From Hydractinia symbiolongicarpus (taxonomy: Eukaryota > Cnidaria > Hydrozoa > Anthoathecata > Hydractiniidae): a stretch of DNA of 64,000 nucleotides. The stretch is from NCBI RefSeq assembly GCF_029227915.1, contig NC_079879.1, positions 27,658,501 through 27,722,500 of the forward strand, in the 5' to 3' direction. The notes beneath the pieces are model-generated. The model saw only the letters and a program-made list of their open reading frames with translations. It did not search any database and was not told the DNA's origin. Of this stretch, positions 46,370 to 56,973 are shown one piece after another. The first letter of the stretch is position 1. Each line of letters starts with the position of its first letter. The translations under genes and the position numbers were made by a program.

Positions 46370-46677
46370 AAGATGTCAATCCGAGGGTAATTTTGCCCTG
46401 TTGCTGAGGCTCCGGATGGGTCGCCGGTGTGGTGTTTTGGGAGTTGTTTTCGGACCTATACCACCATATCCCCACACCTATGGCAAGCACGGTTATTGTT
46501 CCTATCCCATATTTGTGAACCGCCTGTACGGCTCTACAGTACCCTCTTGTTGCTTCATTTCTTCCTTCTTCTTCTTCATCAGTGCCGCCAACTTGTTTCC
46601 ATGCGCAACCCTTTCCGGATGCTTTGGTGGTTCTGTAATGACTCTCTCTTCTTGTTTTTGTTCCTCTTCACTCATTT
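46370..46677 (-). pseudogene. Family S tail-anchored protein (element B)
   Basis: The ATG at 46677 gives MSEEEQKQEERVITEPPKHP and a Lys/Glu-rich helix (LAALMKKKKEEMKQQEG). After a frame change the hydrophobic segment TITVLAIGVGIWWY follows, then an Asn/Thr/Pro/Gln-rich tail. It corresponds to 35829-36158 of element A. A single-span protein with a basic/acidic head is inferred. Confidence 0.5.
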
Positions 46678-46689
46678 ATCTTATAGTAC

Positions 46690-47234
46690 AGTATCAGTAT
46701 CCGCCACCTCCTCGTATTTCTTTTTTATTGTATGTCTTGCAGTATGGCCCGCCACTACGATGGGTGCTAAACATCTCCCAATGGTACAGTATACGAGTAT
46801 TCTCGATTATGGGGTCTTCTTCGATATCTCTGCGTAATTCGTCAACACTGTCAATATCTACAAAAATTCCCAATCATGTTGGCATACAGGCTAGTCACCT
46901 GAGTGGTCAACGCTTCTGCTATATTTTCTCCCTTCTCTTGAAGCTCTCGCTCTACATACTCGGTATGGACCTTGTCGATGGCTTCATCGGAAGCCTTGTC
47001 AACAAAGCCCTCCGTACATTTTTTGGGCACAAGATGCCCATTGCCTTTCCTCAGGGCCTCTTTCAGGACCTGGCGCTTATCGATAGGATTTTCAATATTT
47101 TCATATTCTGTGGAGACATCGTCGAATAATCTTTAAATATCAGACATCCTTTTTATTATACGTCTATATCGAAAAAGTGCATAGGCAATCGTAGCATAGG
47201 GTAGAAGTATGGCGATATACAAACATGCCTCCAT
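46690..47234 (-). pseudogene. Family U membrane-anchored protein (element B)
   Basis: The ATG at 47234, nine bases after the polymerase stop, begins MEACLYIAILLPYATIAYAL (membrane span). An in-frame TAA at 47133 is followed in the same frame by DVSTEYENIENPIDKRQ, VLKEALRKGNGHLVPKKC and VHTEYVERELQEKGE; later parts are frameshifted. An internal ATG at 47147 is preceded by TATAATAAAAAGG, so the soluble part might have its own start. The position beside the polymerase matches A and C. Confidence 0.55.
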
Positions 47235-47243
47235 TTTATTCCC

Positions 47244-50200
47244 TTAAACCACCAGCGGAGAGGTATGCACACCGTCATCGTGCACGACCCTTTTGTCGTA
47301 AAAGGCCGAGAGTCCGAGCTTGTTTTGTTCGTACGTAACCATACCCTGGTTGTGTACCCGAAAACCTACATTTTTGGTCATGTCTAAACTACCCCTCACA
47401 GCACTCAGGTATGTCCTCCAAGTCACAGCATTTTGCCTCTTTGACATGCCCTTACATGAGAATTTAGTACCCTCCTTGCCCTCGATGAAATAACACTTGG
47501 TCGTCGGGGCAATCATCCGAAGCCCAATAAATTCCGCTTTAAATAGTCCTCCTGTTCGACTCGAGTACTTATTAGTGACGAGCCAGTTTTTTACATCCTC
47601 ATCATACTTGTCAGGCAGTTTGGGACGAATGACATCCCTCAATTCTTCCACAGAGATGGCACAATAGGCACGGTCAGTGTCTATGTAAATGTACTCAAAG
47701 TTTCGACAATTCACGTACTTGTCAAGAAAATTTTAGTTAAATTTGAGTGTTTTGAACATAAACGATGAAGATCCGTCTCGGAGATGGAGACCCGTCACGT
47801 CACATTAATTTTAATTGGGTTTTCATAGTTTTTTCGCGCACTTTTCATTGATTCTAATCTCCGTACGAATAGGACAAGCGTGTGGTAAAAGTGAGAATCG
47901 AAAATATCGTAGTTCTTGATTGAAATCTTAACGTAAAGAGTTTCTTCAAGCAGCAAAAAGGAAACAACCGCAGTAAACGACGCAATAGTTAGTGTTTCAT
48001 GTTTTATTTTGTACGTGTAATAGTATGTCTATCGACACAGGCTATATTTGTATTTATTTATGTTGTGTTTATCTTTTTGTATCTTTGTATTTTTTCTGTT
48101 TCGTATTTAAGCTATGAAACGTCATCATCATACTGTACTAGACCGACCGATGTACCGTATTTTATTCTACCGCCCCCATGTGTTCGCATAGTTGCGTCTG
48201 CTTTCTTGTGTACCATCCGCGCACAAAACATCGATCATGCGAAGCTTGGCCAATTGATATACTGCGATACCACACTGGTAAGCTCTATCGATAGTACACT
48301 TGTGTTTGCCCCTTCTTACCTCATACGCATCCCCAATCTCTTCAAGGTCCTCGAAGTACTGGCTTTGCAGGGTTACATCAACCGTCGTAAATGTAGTATT
48401 TGCATGCCTTGCCAGATCTTCAATTATTTTACCATAAAACGAGTTGCCTTTCAACTTTGCCGTATCCCCGCAATACGCTTGTCGGGGTCATTATCAATCT
48501 GTCGTCGTGTAATCTCTTCCGGGATCCATTTAAAGGGCCTCCCCTAGCATACTTGAGAAACCGTTAAAAGGCAGTCACTTTCAGCCCATAGTCACGGTAC
48601 CATTTTAGCACAGGGACATACAGTAGGATCTTTTCATCCTTTAGCAACCCCAGAAGCTTACGTGTACCCGGAACACGCTTGCGTCTTGTAGATTTTTTAT
48701 ATTCGTGCATGTGCTCGGGGATTTGATCATCAGGTATCTCCTTGACGACAAACAAGGGAGCCATTTCACTAAACATTTCACGCAGATTTTCGGGTACCTC
48801 AATGTTAACCTGGCCAAACTCAAACAACGATCCATCCACCACACCTAGCGCTAGTAGCTCTAAATTGTGTTCCGATGTCGGTGTGAACACCTTGACCAGC
48901 TGTTCCTTCCCACAAGGAAAGTCTTGCATCAGGGTACTCAGGTAGAGCACGTTTGCATCATACCCTAAAATGGTCCATCACTTGTGGGGTTCCTTGTACA
49001 CGTGAGATCTGATACCTGTCACGTCTCGTTCGTGGTATGTACAGAATACGATCGCGGAACCACCCACCATCCGCGTCAGTAAAAGGTCGTAGGCCTCATT
49101 CCTCGTACATTTTTCACATATTTTCCGTAACTCCTTGCAGGCCTTACAGGTTTTGCTATAACAAGAGTCCTTGCACCTATGCCTCCAAGAGTCTCCCGGG
49201 CGTATAGCTCTAGCTTTGGGTTCAGCTGTAGAGACTTGTTTAATACGTAGCGCATCGACACGACCGGAATACTGACCGCGTCCTTCAAAATATCTCGTCC
49301 TCGTAATACTGCAACCTCGTCCTGTTCACGACTTCAATGAAAGGTTCCACATCGGCTAGGTTGTACTTGCGTAGCCAGTCCATCATGGTGACGCAGCCTT
49401 GACTGTAAAACTCGGCGCGGAATGTCTCGCACTCTTCGCCAGATAGTGTGTTTTTCTCCCCGTGATCCACGGGCTTAACATGGTTCAACTTGTCGTGGCT
49501 CTTCAACCACTCGTATAGAAACACGAGCTTTTGGAGCCTACATTCCAACGACTTGCACCAACCATCATAGCTTAGACCAGGGACAAGGAAAATTTTGATA
49601 TCGAAAAATTCAAACCTTGAGGTGGTGAGGAACATGTAGTCGTTATCTTTTTTCGCCCCCTTGATCTTACTATCCCCCTGCGCGATCTCTTCGACAAAAT
49701 ACTGCTTGATCAGGTCGATGTCGTACTTGCCAGAATTAAACCCTATTACAGCTACTTGATTTATCCACTCGTTCCACAACTCCTGCTTCTTTTTGGAGAG
49801 CATGTCAAAGTCGTCGGGCTTCGGGTACATTCTCTCGACCTCTTTCACAATCAGGGCATGCCTTTTTTCCATCTCCTCCACAAACTGTTTAACCAAGACC
49901 TTAGGATTTTCGTGCTTGATGAACGTCGGGTCCTCATTCAAGCTATCGGCAATGCCGGCGCTTTTCGGAACATGTCTCGAAAGGTATGTTAGATCAGAGG
50001 TTTGCTGGTAATTTAAAGGTGACAGAAGGGCTTCGAAATCAAATACCGGGTAGTGAGGATATGGTCTAAATTCCTTCTGAAAATATCTCTTGATTTTGGG
50101 TGATTTCTCACATTTCCAAGCTGTGATGAGGTTATAGCCCTGTTCCTGTATCATCCTTTCCTTGGACTGGGTTACAGCGTAATGAGCCTTGTCTGCTTTG

Positions 50201-50455
50201 GTTCTCTCTGGCAGACAGGGACATTCCTTCCACTTACAACCGTTGTACTCGTAAACAGTTTTTGTGACAGTCTCATAGCCATCAACTTTCTACCCCTTTT
50301 TGCCATCACGGATAACACGTTCACCACCATGACCACATAGGGCATGATGAATATGTCTTCCAGTTTATTTTTTCATGAATTCTATCCATTTTGATGCATC
50401 ATAGCTATACCTCTAAACATTCTTTGTGTTGCTTTTGACCATAGACTATTCGCCA
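47244..50455 (-). pseudogene. DNA polymerase family B, second lineage (element B)
   Basis: Reading leftward from about 50430: DGYETVTKTVYEYNGCKWKE, a typical N-terminal Polinton polymerase motif; Exo region (VFDFEALL, about 50025; FNSGKYDIDLIKQYF, about 49730); motif A (YDANVLYL, about 48960); a thumb-like EVPENLREMFSEMAPLFVV stretch; motif B (KGNSFYGK, about 48440); motif C (YIDTDRAY, about 47680, with Arg where Ser is usual); and a VVHDDGVHTS end at 47244. Stops near 50288 and 48979, frameshifts around 49000-49290, and an unrelated insert of about 480 bp (47745-48228) between motifs B and C break it. The N-terminus appears truncated. Confidence 0.8.
47745..48228. mobile_element. Unidentified insertion inside the B polymerase
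   Basis: Polymerase similarity stops after the LAKLRMI segment at about 48228 and resumes at LDKYVNCRNFEYI near 47743. The DNA between is more AT-rich, with no coding frame and no clear terminal repeats. It is probably a short mobile element or filler DNA of host origin. Confidence 0.5.
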
Positions 50456-50490
50456 TGGTGCTTTCTCTTCACTTCCCTATGATGCTACAC

Positions 50491-50680
50491 ATCAAATAAT
50501 GCGGCATCATCAACGCATGTGTAACAAATGAGTAAAAAGTCCCTATTATGCTGTGTTTATTCATGCATATCAAATAATGCAGCGTCATCAACGCATGTGC
50601 AGCAAATGAGTATAAAGTCTCTATGATACTATGATTATTTATGCACAACAAATAATGCGGCAAATGAGTAAAAGCAGTTC
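50491..50680. repeat. 78-bp tandem repeats at the B/C boundary
   Basis: Two full units (50491-50568, 50569-50646) and a shortened third (from 50647) begin ATCAAATAATGC; part of a unit also precedes 50491. Each full unit contains TCATCAACGCATGTG, a diverged form of the TCAACGCATGCGCAG block found at the inner end of element A's terminal repeats and at 50700. Confidence 0.8.
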
Positions 50681-50799
50681 CCCCGCACACAGCTGACGTC
50701 ATCAAAAATGAACGCATGCGCAGTAGCATCCAACATACTGACCAAAGCAAGGAGAAAAAAAGAAGGTTGTAGTGACAACATAAGGTGGTTTAGGAATGC

Positions 50800-51257
50800 A
50801 TGTGCAACCGGATAGTTGATGAAAGGTTCCACATGTTCGAATATGTCCCGGATCAGTTGAAGACTCAAGACATGTGTAACAAGGTTGTTGAAGAGGATCC
50901 CTACTAGCTCTGGTAAGTGCCAGACAGGTTCAAAACGCAAGACATGTGCAAAAAAGTTGTCGAGGATAATCCCTACATGCTAGGTTGTGTACCAGACCAG
51001 TTCATAAGGCAAGACATGTGCAACAAAGCTGTTGGGAGGATTCCCGTCTATTCGAGTATGTCCCGGATTTGTTTGTTACCTGGGACATGCGTAGCTCTAT
51101 TAACCTTAAATTACTCGATGCTTATTGTCAGAGGAAAACGGGGAAGACCAGAATTGTGAAAGAGCTGCTTCAGGTGGTCTGGCATCCCGACAGGCCTGTG
51201 GACTGGTGCTTTTCGGAGGATGGAAAGGCAGATCTCAAAAAGTTGTGGAGATCCTAG
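50800..51257 (+). pseudogene. DUF4116-like repeat protein lacking the SAP head (element C)
   Basis: The frame starts at ATG 50800 inside a repeat unit (MCNRIVDERFHMFEYVPDQ). About four 24-residue units follow with two in-frame stops (50888 and 50894 region), then a frameshift near 51040 and the C-terminal module (VWHPDRPVDWCF) ending at 51257. An upstream in-frame stop shows the N-terminus, including any SAP-like head, is lost. Same family as 28402. Confidence 0.6.
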
Positions 51258-51317
51258 GTTATCTCATAGCCCTTCGGGGTAATAAGATGAATTTTTTAAA
51301 AGAATGCTATAATGTAA

Positions 51318-51497
51318 ATGTGTAATACGCTTTCAAAACTCGAGGTCATAGAAAACATACTAGCCCTGATATTTATAGCCGGCGTAGGTGTTTCCTTCAC
51401 ACTTATGTCCGTCTCACTAATGAAAGAATCATCGAAGTACAAGGAGAGTGAACAAAAAATTCAAGACCTAGAGGATTGTCTTTGTAACTCTAAATAA
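51318..51497 (+). CDS. Family V small membrane/coiled-coil protein (element C)
   Basis: An open 59-residue frame from ATG 51318: short head, hydrophobic span (ILALIFIAGVGVSFTLMSVS), then a charged helix (SEQKIQDLEDCL). The TAA stop at 51495-51497 is followed immediately by the ATG of W. The architecture is the same as the B copy despite low sequence identity, which supports a real gene. Confidence 0.6.
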   Translation: MCNTLSKLEVIENILALIFIAGVGVSFTLMSVSLMKESSKYKESEQKIQDLEDCLCNSK

Positions 51498-52191
51498 ATG
51501 GAACAATGCAATGACTGCGAAAGGGTACTCGATGCATATGATAGATTCACCTGTGGACGAAGGTTCATGATAAAGGCTAGGATGCTATGCTAGTACTGCT
51601 ACCAGGAGTATGTCACGTATAACGGGGGTAGTTGGGTATGTACAAGAAGCAATCCCCGGACCACAAAGATGCTAACATTCGGAGATGAGCTTGTCAAACC
51701 TTGCTTTTTCCACAATTTTCCCGCTACGTTTACTGACATCAATGAAATCAATGTCGAATATCTGACAATATCAGATCCAGTTCCTACCAATGGACGCAAG
51801 GATCAACGGTACATTGTAGGGTACCATACGAGAGACCTTATAGCAGCCCTGAGAGTAAAGACGCCCAGAATCTGGTTCCCACATGGCGTTACCCGGTACA
51901 ATGCCTGTGCAGTACCAGCAAGGAGTATGGATTTTGTACCACGATTGGGTTGAGAAGTATCGCCAAATTTGGGCTAAAATCCAAGAGCTTATTTTTGAAA
52001 AATTGTCGACGGAACCCGTCAAAAAGGGAAGTTACGTGAATGCTAAACTCAAATACTACAAGGAGGCTATTACCGCCAAATTTTATGGTATACTGGTACC
52101 CTATGATAAACCATGCCTATCCAGTGCCATCCTGGCACTATCATTGGCCTTATGCGCAGGGCAAAAACTGCTACCCCCCAGGGACTTCTAA
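51498..52191 (+). pseudogene. Family W protein (element C)
   Basis: The ATG at 51498 starts MEQCNDCERVLDAYDRFTCG with paired CxxC motifs suggesting a zinc site (one TAG at 51591 sits by the second pair). The body, VEYLTISDPVPTNGRKDQRY, IVGYHTRDLIAAL and HGVTRYNACAVPA, matches 30372-30800. A frameshift near 51935 is followed by DWVEKYRQIWAKIQELIFEK and YVNAKLKYYKEAITAKFYG. It converges on Z. Unlike B it has no large insert, so it is the reference for the interrupted gene. Function unknown. Confidence 0.55.
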
Positions 52192-52204
52192 AAATAATGG
52201 CTTC

Positions 52205-52910
52205 TTAGTGTGAATTAAAAATCATACAATTTGTATGCCCCACAAGACCTAAAAAAGATATGAAATTAAAGGTTTGTAAGCAGTTCCACTCTAGGTATTG
52301 CTTACATACAGTACAGACTGAAGTTTTTCTTATAACGTCGTTTCTACCCTCTTCTCGGCCTTTCGTAATGAGCTGGACACGCTTCCTTTCGTTAATAGCG
52401 TCCACAAGCTGTTTGACGTACTTGCTTCTTCAGCAGCATATACCGTTGTCTTTCCCGTATAATGAGGCTGAACTCGTAGTCACTGATCAGCCCATTTTCT
52501 ATCGCCTTTGAGATAAGATCAACGATCGATATCAGCTTTGATTCCGCGAGTAGCCTTATACTCTCGTGTTTTTTGGATTTGACAGCTAAGCTCTTTGCAG
52601 CTTTCCGTAGACCAGCCTGTCCTATCCCCATGGCTGCCGTGATGCCTCCGTGACAATACAAAGCGGAGTCCCCAGTCGTGTGGCCAAGGCACCGATTCCA
52701 ACACCCGAGGTGATAATGCTGACACTCAAAGACCCATGGTCATAGTATAGAGAAGCAATGCATTTTAAATTTCTTAGCTAGCCTATCCCGTCCTTTAATC
52801 TCTTGCCGCAGGTACTATTCAATTTCCTCGCTTTATGTAAGTTTATAATTCCTCCGGCATGTCCTCCGCAGGTGCACTTGGTAAATTCGGATACAGCTTA
52901 GCTACGTCAT
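52205..52910 (-). pseudogene. Family Z protein (element C)
   Basis: The start region (LYPNLPSAPAED) is visible near 52890 but the first codons are damaged (ATGACGTAG). A long stretch to about 52680 is frameshifted. The Gly-rich segment (GITAAMGIGQAGLRKAAK) and helical tail (SIVDLISKAIENGLISDYEF, RYMLLKKQVRQ) are then recognisable. Decay is greater than in B. Confidence 0.5.
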
Positions 52911-52919
52911 TTATTTATT

Positions 52920-53353
52920 GTATACGAATCTGCATCGTCATGCTAGTAAACGAATCATATTTGTCATGATGGTACTTATCTGTCAGCATAAAGTCCAGTC
53001 TGTTGAACACTTCAAGGGAAGATAGATCAGGGTGTCAAAACTCCAGGTCAGCATGTCCCCCAGGCATTCAACTCCTTGGTGGGGAGCAAGGCGATAATTT
53101 TAGACTTTCTGCCGTCCGGTAGGGCATCGTCTTCGTTTAACTGAGGGCAAACAAGCCTCAATCCTGTAGAGACTCTTCATGATCTCGATTCGCGTCACCC
53201 TCTGATCAAGTCCTACCTTACGGACAGTAAGGTTTTTATTGCTGTAAATGTTCAACCACATAGGCCGAATACTTATCGATTTTAAGGCATTTCTCGTATC
53301 CCGTCCCAGGTAATTTCCAAACAGGGTGGGTTTTTCAATCTCGGTAATGTAGA
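52920..53353 (-). pseudogene. Family Y protein with internal deletion (element C)
   Basis: From about 53353 the frame reads KLYITEIEKPTLFGNYLGRD and SISIRPMWLNIYSNKNLTV, then EIMKSLYRIEACL, where it jumps directly to the LPTKELNA-type region. About 300 bp present in A and B are deleted. The initiator Met codon also appears lost. It remains divergent from X. Confidence 0.5.
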
Positions 53354-53375
53354 GTTTTCTTGTTAGTATAAAAGG

Positions 53376-54450
53376 ATGAACATGTATTCGTACAACCTCA
53401 AAGCAAAGTACAAGTCCAACAGGGGAGAATGGCCATGGTATCACCAACCTGGAACATCAGGACCTGTACGTGTCTACAGAGCCGCATATTTCCGTGGCAT
53501 TTCCCAAGTTTACAAGGTAAACTCTAACAACCTACCTTGATGACTCGGTTCAGGTGGTTTGGATAGAACAGGCGTTGGACTACTGGAATATCCAGGTGCA
53601 TTTTGCCACCCATTGTGCCACTATGGCATTAGACATCTCTACTAAACACATAAGGGGCTCCGTACCCCTACAACTCAAATCCGTACTCCGTCAACTCAAT
53701 CTTTACATTTAACGTGTATTAACACATGCGTCGCATGTTGGCAAGAATGAAGGTACCCATGCCGTATGAGGATGGTTTTCATCAGTACAAAAACCCCTAC
53801 TCAACCTATGCACAAGTGTGTCACGAATACGGTACAGATCCTAACATTTTGTACAAATTCAAGGCTGTCATGTCGTCATTGACAAACGGTACATGGTGGC
53901 CTCAAATCAATGGGGACTATGCAAAATTAATCATGCCAAGGCATCCTTACTTGTGTATAGTGCTGACAACTACACAGCAAGGCAAATGTTGTTGCAAAAA
54001 TTTGAAAGTATGGTGCGGCGGGAAGGGAATGTAGGGCAAGATATAACATCATTTCAGAAGGTGCTCCAATATGCCTAAACTCCGGTTGATTTTGTGGTTA
54101 TTCCAAGCATCTACATGTTGCCCTCAAGCATGAACCTGCGTATTGGTAAAATTGAGGAGTATAACAAAAACATTTTGATTGCACATTGGGTTCAGATCGA
54201 TGTGAATAACAAGCCTATTCATACGGAGATGGTCATCATACCACCCCCTAGGCATACCATACCTAAGCGTACAACACCACCTAAGCCTACCACACCTTCT
54301 AAGTCTAATACATCTCCCAGACATACTACATCGCAAGGTCTTATACCCCCTTAGGCATACCACACCTCTAAAGGGGAAAGAACATGAGGTTACCAAAACA
54401 GTGTTGATAATGGCAGAGGTAGGAGTCATGATAGCGTATATCTGGCTTAA
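53376..54450 (+). pseudogene. Family X candidate virion protein (element C)
   Basis: The ATG at 53376 directly follows TATAAAAGG. The head MNMYSYNLKAKYKSNRGEWP is followed by frameshifts, then readable blocks RRMLARMKVPMPYEDGF, YKFKAVMSSLTNGTWWP, RQMLLQKFESMVRREGNVGQ and LPSSMNLRIGKIEEYNKNI. After about 54225 a Pro/Thr/Lys/His-rich stalk (TTPPKPTTPSKSNT) and a frameshifted hydrophobic end complete it. Layout matches B. Confidence 0.5.
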
Positions 54451-54473
54451 GTAAGGTCTACTTTGACTTATTT

Positions 54474-55218
54474 TCACTTTCCAACATAAGCCACAACAAA
54501 AGCAACAGAAGCTGCGATTACAATATAGAGATACTTGGCTACATATTCGAGAAATTTGGCCGCTAGTCTTAGCAAGAACGACACTACGGTACCAATAATG
54601 CCAGGTAATGCTGCACCTGTCTTGGCGGCACCTCGTACCGTAACTGCAAGTACAATGGTGGAAATCAGTAGACCAATGGCAGAGACGATACTCGCTATAG
54701 TTACACCTTGCTTCTTGAACAAGATCTTGAGCCTTTCAAGCAAGGACGTGTCATCTTCATTAATTTTCATCAGCGTGTTCTTGATGGCCTTCAGTTGGCT
54801 GACTATTTGGGATGAAAGTAGACCATGTGTTTTTTGCGCAGCCTTTTTTTTGATCCTTCAATTTTTTAATCTCATCCCTAGCCTTTGCGAAATCCCTATC
54901 CAAAATTTCTTGTTGTTCCTTGGTAGCTCCGGGTGCGTCCTTATTTTTCTCAAGCCTTTTTACCTTCGCCTTTGCCTTATCTATCTCACTATCATATGAC
55001 ATCATCTTGCTTTTCAGTAGTTTCAAACTACCCTGTATGGTTTGAATTTCGAGATTAAGCCCCTTTCTTTCACGTTCGCCACCACCAAACGAAGCATCTT
55101 CTTGTATAAAAATCTCCGCTTTATCCAGGGTATCCTCAACGTTTACTGTAAAAGTATCCATTTCGATATCCTCACCCTTCTTCTCAACCTCCTTCTCTAT
55201 TTTCCTATACTCTTGCAT
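54474..55218 (-). pseudogene. Coiled-coil protein with C-terminal hydrophobic segments (element C)
   Basis: The ATG at 55218 begins MQEYRKIEKEVEKKGEDIE. A long Lys/Glu helix follows (IDKAKAKVKRLEKNK, FAKARDEIKKLKDQKKG), the frame slips at an eight-T run near 54845, and the second part has SLLERLKILFKKQGVTIAS, IVSAIGLLISTIVLAVT, ALPGIIGTVVSFLLRLAAKF and a final span to 54474. It overlaps the stop of P by a few bases and is tail to tail with X. It is probably membrane-associated, role unknown. Confidence 0.55.
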
Positions 55219-55358
55219 TTGTTGAGTGTTTCATAGTTGGTATATACTTGGGCCCTCAGACGCGTACTACCTAACAACGTTCGTATCTGGCCAACGGTTT
55301 TTAAGGTACCATCCTGATTCGTAAGAACTGTTACTTCTAAGGGTTTATTCCGCTTCAT
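55197..55358 (-). CDS. Family P small protein (element C)
   Basis: An open 53-residue frame from ATG 55358: MKRNKPLEVTVLTNQDGTLK, then QIRTLLGSTRLRAQVYTNYE. It begins three bases after the N stop and its end overlaps the start of the coiled-coil gene, so N, P and the coiled-coil gene form a tight minus-strand cluster. Too short for family assignment; no copy is left in A or B. Confidence 0.4.
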   Translation of the reverse strand: MKRNKPLEVTVLTNQDGTLKTVGQIRTLLGSTRLRAQVYTNYETLNKCKSIGK

Positions 55359-55361
55359 TAT

Positions 55362-55673
55362 CTATTTTACAATTAGTTGATTTCTTTCTACCCTAAAATA
55401 ATCATAATGTTCTGCAATGGGCATCCCTAGTTCCTGCCTAAGATGTTTATACGGGTCACCGACCTATGATTTTAGTATCTCCTGTTTTTGCTCCTCAATG
55501 TTTGACCTTGGAACATCCTGTTGTTCTCCTGACGTTGAAGGCTTTGGCGTTGCCGGGGGCGTATCTTCATCCTCTGGACGACCCTCCTCATCCGGAAGAT
55601 CATCCTCATGTGTAAATACTGGATTCGTCGGCATCTTTAGTTTTGTAAAATCCTCATTAATAAATGAGTGCAT
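55362..55673 (-). pseudogene. Family N acidic/Pro-rich small protein (element C)
   Basis: The ATG at 55673 opens MHSFINEDFTKLKMPTNPVF followed by an acidic, Pro-rich segment (DEEGRPEDEDTPPATPKP), one in-frame TAG at 55463-55465, then LRQELGMPIAEHYDYFRVE to a stop at 55362. The disordered acidic character suggests a scaffold or accessory protein. Its start lies inside the capsid gene's start region on the other strand. Confidence 0.45.
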
Positions 55674-56930
55674 TCGGAACTACATTGGATCTCCACGCAG
55701 AAACGAAACAGCTTTTTGGTATCAAGGGCAGAAAGCATCGTGTTCAGATCAGTAATATACCATCTACGATTAATTAGAATGAGGACCTGTACGTGGATAT
55801 CCGGATATCCCTAATCTCCGGGAAAGCGAGGTTATTTTCCCAGGGTCCCTGAAAATCTTGTTTTACCTGGAGGTGGCGGCTACCAATACAAAACGCACAA
55901 TGGCCTCAAATATAGGCAAAATCCTGGTGCGATACCTACGTATTACTTTGAATGGCAACGAGGTGCAAAATATCAATGACTATTCAACCCTAGCGGTCTA
56001 CGGGGATCTCTGGATACCTAACTTTGATCGTGACAACAACCTGATTTTACAGGGTATTAACCCCAATAATGGCACCATCAGGGCCTTGCAAGTCAAGGCT
56101 GCTAACCATACCAGGACAGATGAGGATAAAGAAATTGCTGTGGCGTATGGTAACACCTTCTGTATACCCCTCGGAGGAATGTTTGTGTTGACGTTTTTAT
56201 CCGCATCGCTTGAATGACCGACTCCAGTTTGTCCTACATTTTGCGTCACATAGCAACGTCATCAAAATGGAGGTGCGGTGGCCTTTGGATATACCGCCGC
56301 CGTGGAGGCGGATGCTTCGTACAAGATCACCAACATCAAGCTAGAGATTGACAAGGCATCTCACGAAGGCCTAGCAAGTGCCATGATGTCACGTGATGCA
56401 AGACTAGCACTGCGCTATAAACAGATACTCCGTAGCAAGGTGGTGATCATGAGAAAGGCTGATACCTCATACAATTTACAGATTGATACCCCTGCCAAGT
56501 CCTTGAAGTGTATTTTACTACTCTTCATAGACCCTTCAAAAGTGAAGGCTTATTCAGGCATCAATGAGGTGTTCTATAACCCATAAATCGAGAAAATATC
56601 CCTCACTGTCGAGGGTGAGCCTAATGAGCTCTACTCTCATGTATCCCAAGGATCATTTGGAACAAATCGTGAAACTTTTTGGTAGTCACTACTCTAACGT
56701 CACGATTGGCCAATTCTTCAATGAACGATACGTCCTGTTTATCGATTTCCGAAGCTCCCAACCACACTCTTCACGGTTCTGGAAAGCCCATCCAACGGTT
56801 ATCAGACGGGATTACCCTTCATATAACCAAGAAAGCTGACAGCACCATGAATATACGCTGTTACGTGTATCTGCTGCAGGTCGCACAGTTGAATATCCTA
56901 GATGGCCGTTTCCATTCTGTGGAATACTAA
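55664..56930 (+). pseudogene. Major capsid protein, double jelly-roll type (element C)
   Basis: The ATG at 55664 is the likely start. The conserved core has TKRTMASNIGKILVRYLRIT, LNGNEVQNINDYSTLAVYGD and YGNTFCIPL, then VEADASYKITNIKLEID and YKQILRSKVVIMRKADTSYN, and finishes with YVYLLQVAQLNILDGRF at 56930. The length of about 420 codons and the alternation of beta-rich segments fit Polinton/adintovirus capsid proteins, which build icosahedral shells. There are stops near 55765 and 56580 and frameshifts near 55820, 56190, 56275 and 56757. It is the only capsid gene in the window; A and B have lost it. The family call rests on motif recognition, not a search. Confidence 0.6.
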
Positions 56931-56973
56931 TGACCATAATTTGTGTTTGTCCTATGGGCAAATAAAAATCAAT

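Larger units (their letters stand above)
28280..50685 (-). mobile_element. Polinton/Maverick-like element B (interrupted by element A)
   Basis: Conserved Polinton genes run through this span, with the polymerase at the right end on the minus strand and the DUF4116-like/V/W genes at the left end on the plus strand. Without the 9.4-kb insert A it is about 13 kb. The block from the coiled-coil gene to the BRO-like gene has lost capsid, Cys-repeat, integrase and Q genes found in C. The left boundary is not sharply defined; a GGGTAAGTCCCTA word near 28300 weakly resembles the GGGTAAAGTCCCTA of element A's termini. The right boundary is taken at the 78-bp tandem repeats next to the start of C. Confidence 0.7.

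Noticed and set aside
47999-48547. 182-codon plus-strand ORF across the B polymerase
   Set aside because: It covers the foreign insert and the antisense of motif B sequence; the minus frame carries recognisable polymerase motifs.
50491-50680. CRISPR array
   Set aside because: The 78-bp units are contiguous, without spacers, in eukaryotic repeat DNA.
55997-56250. Minus-strand ORF within the capsid gene
   Set aside because: It is a shadow of the capsid coding strand, without independent motifs.
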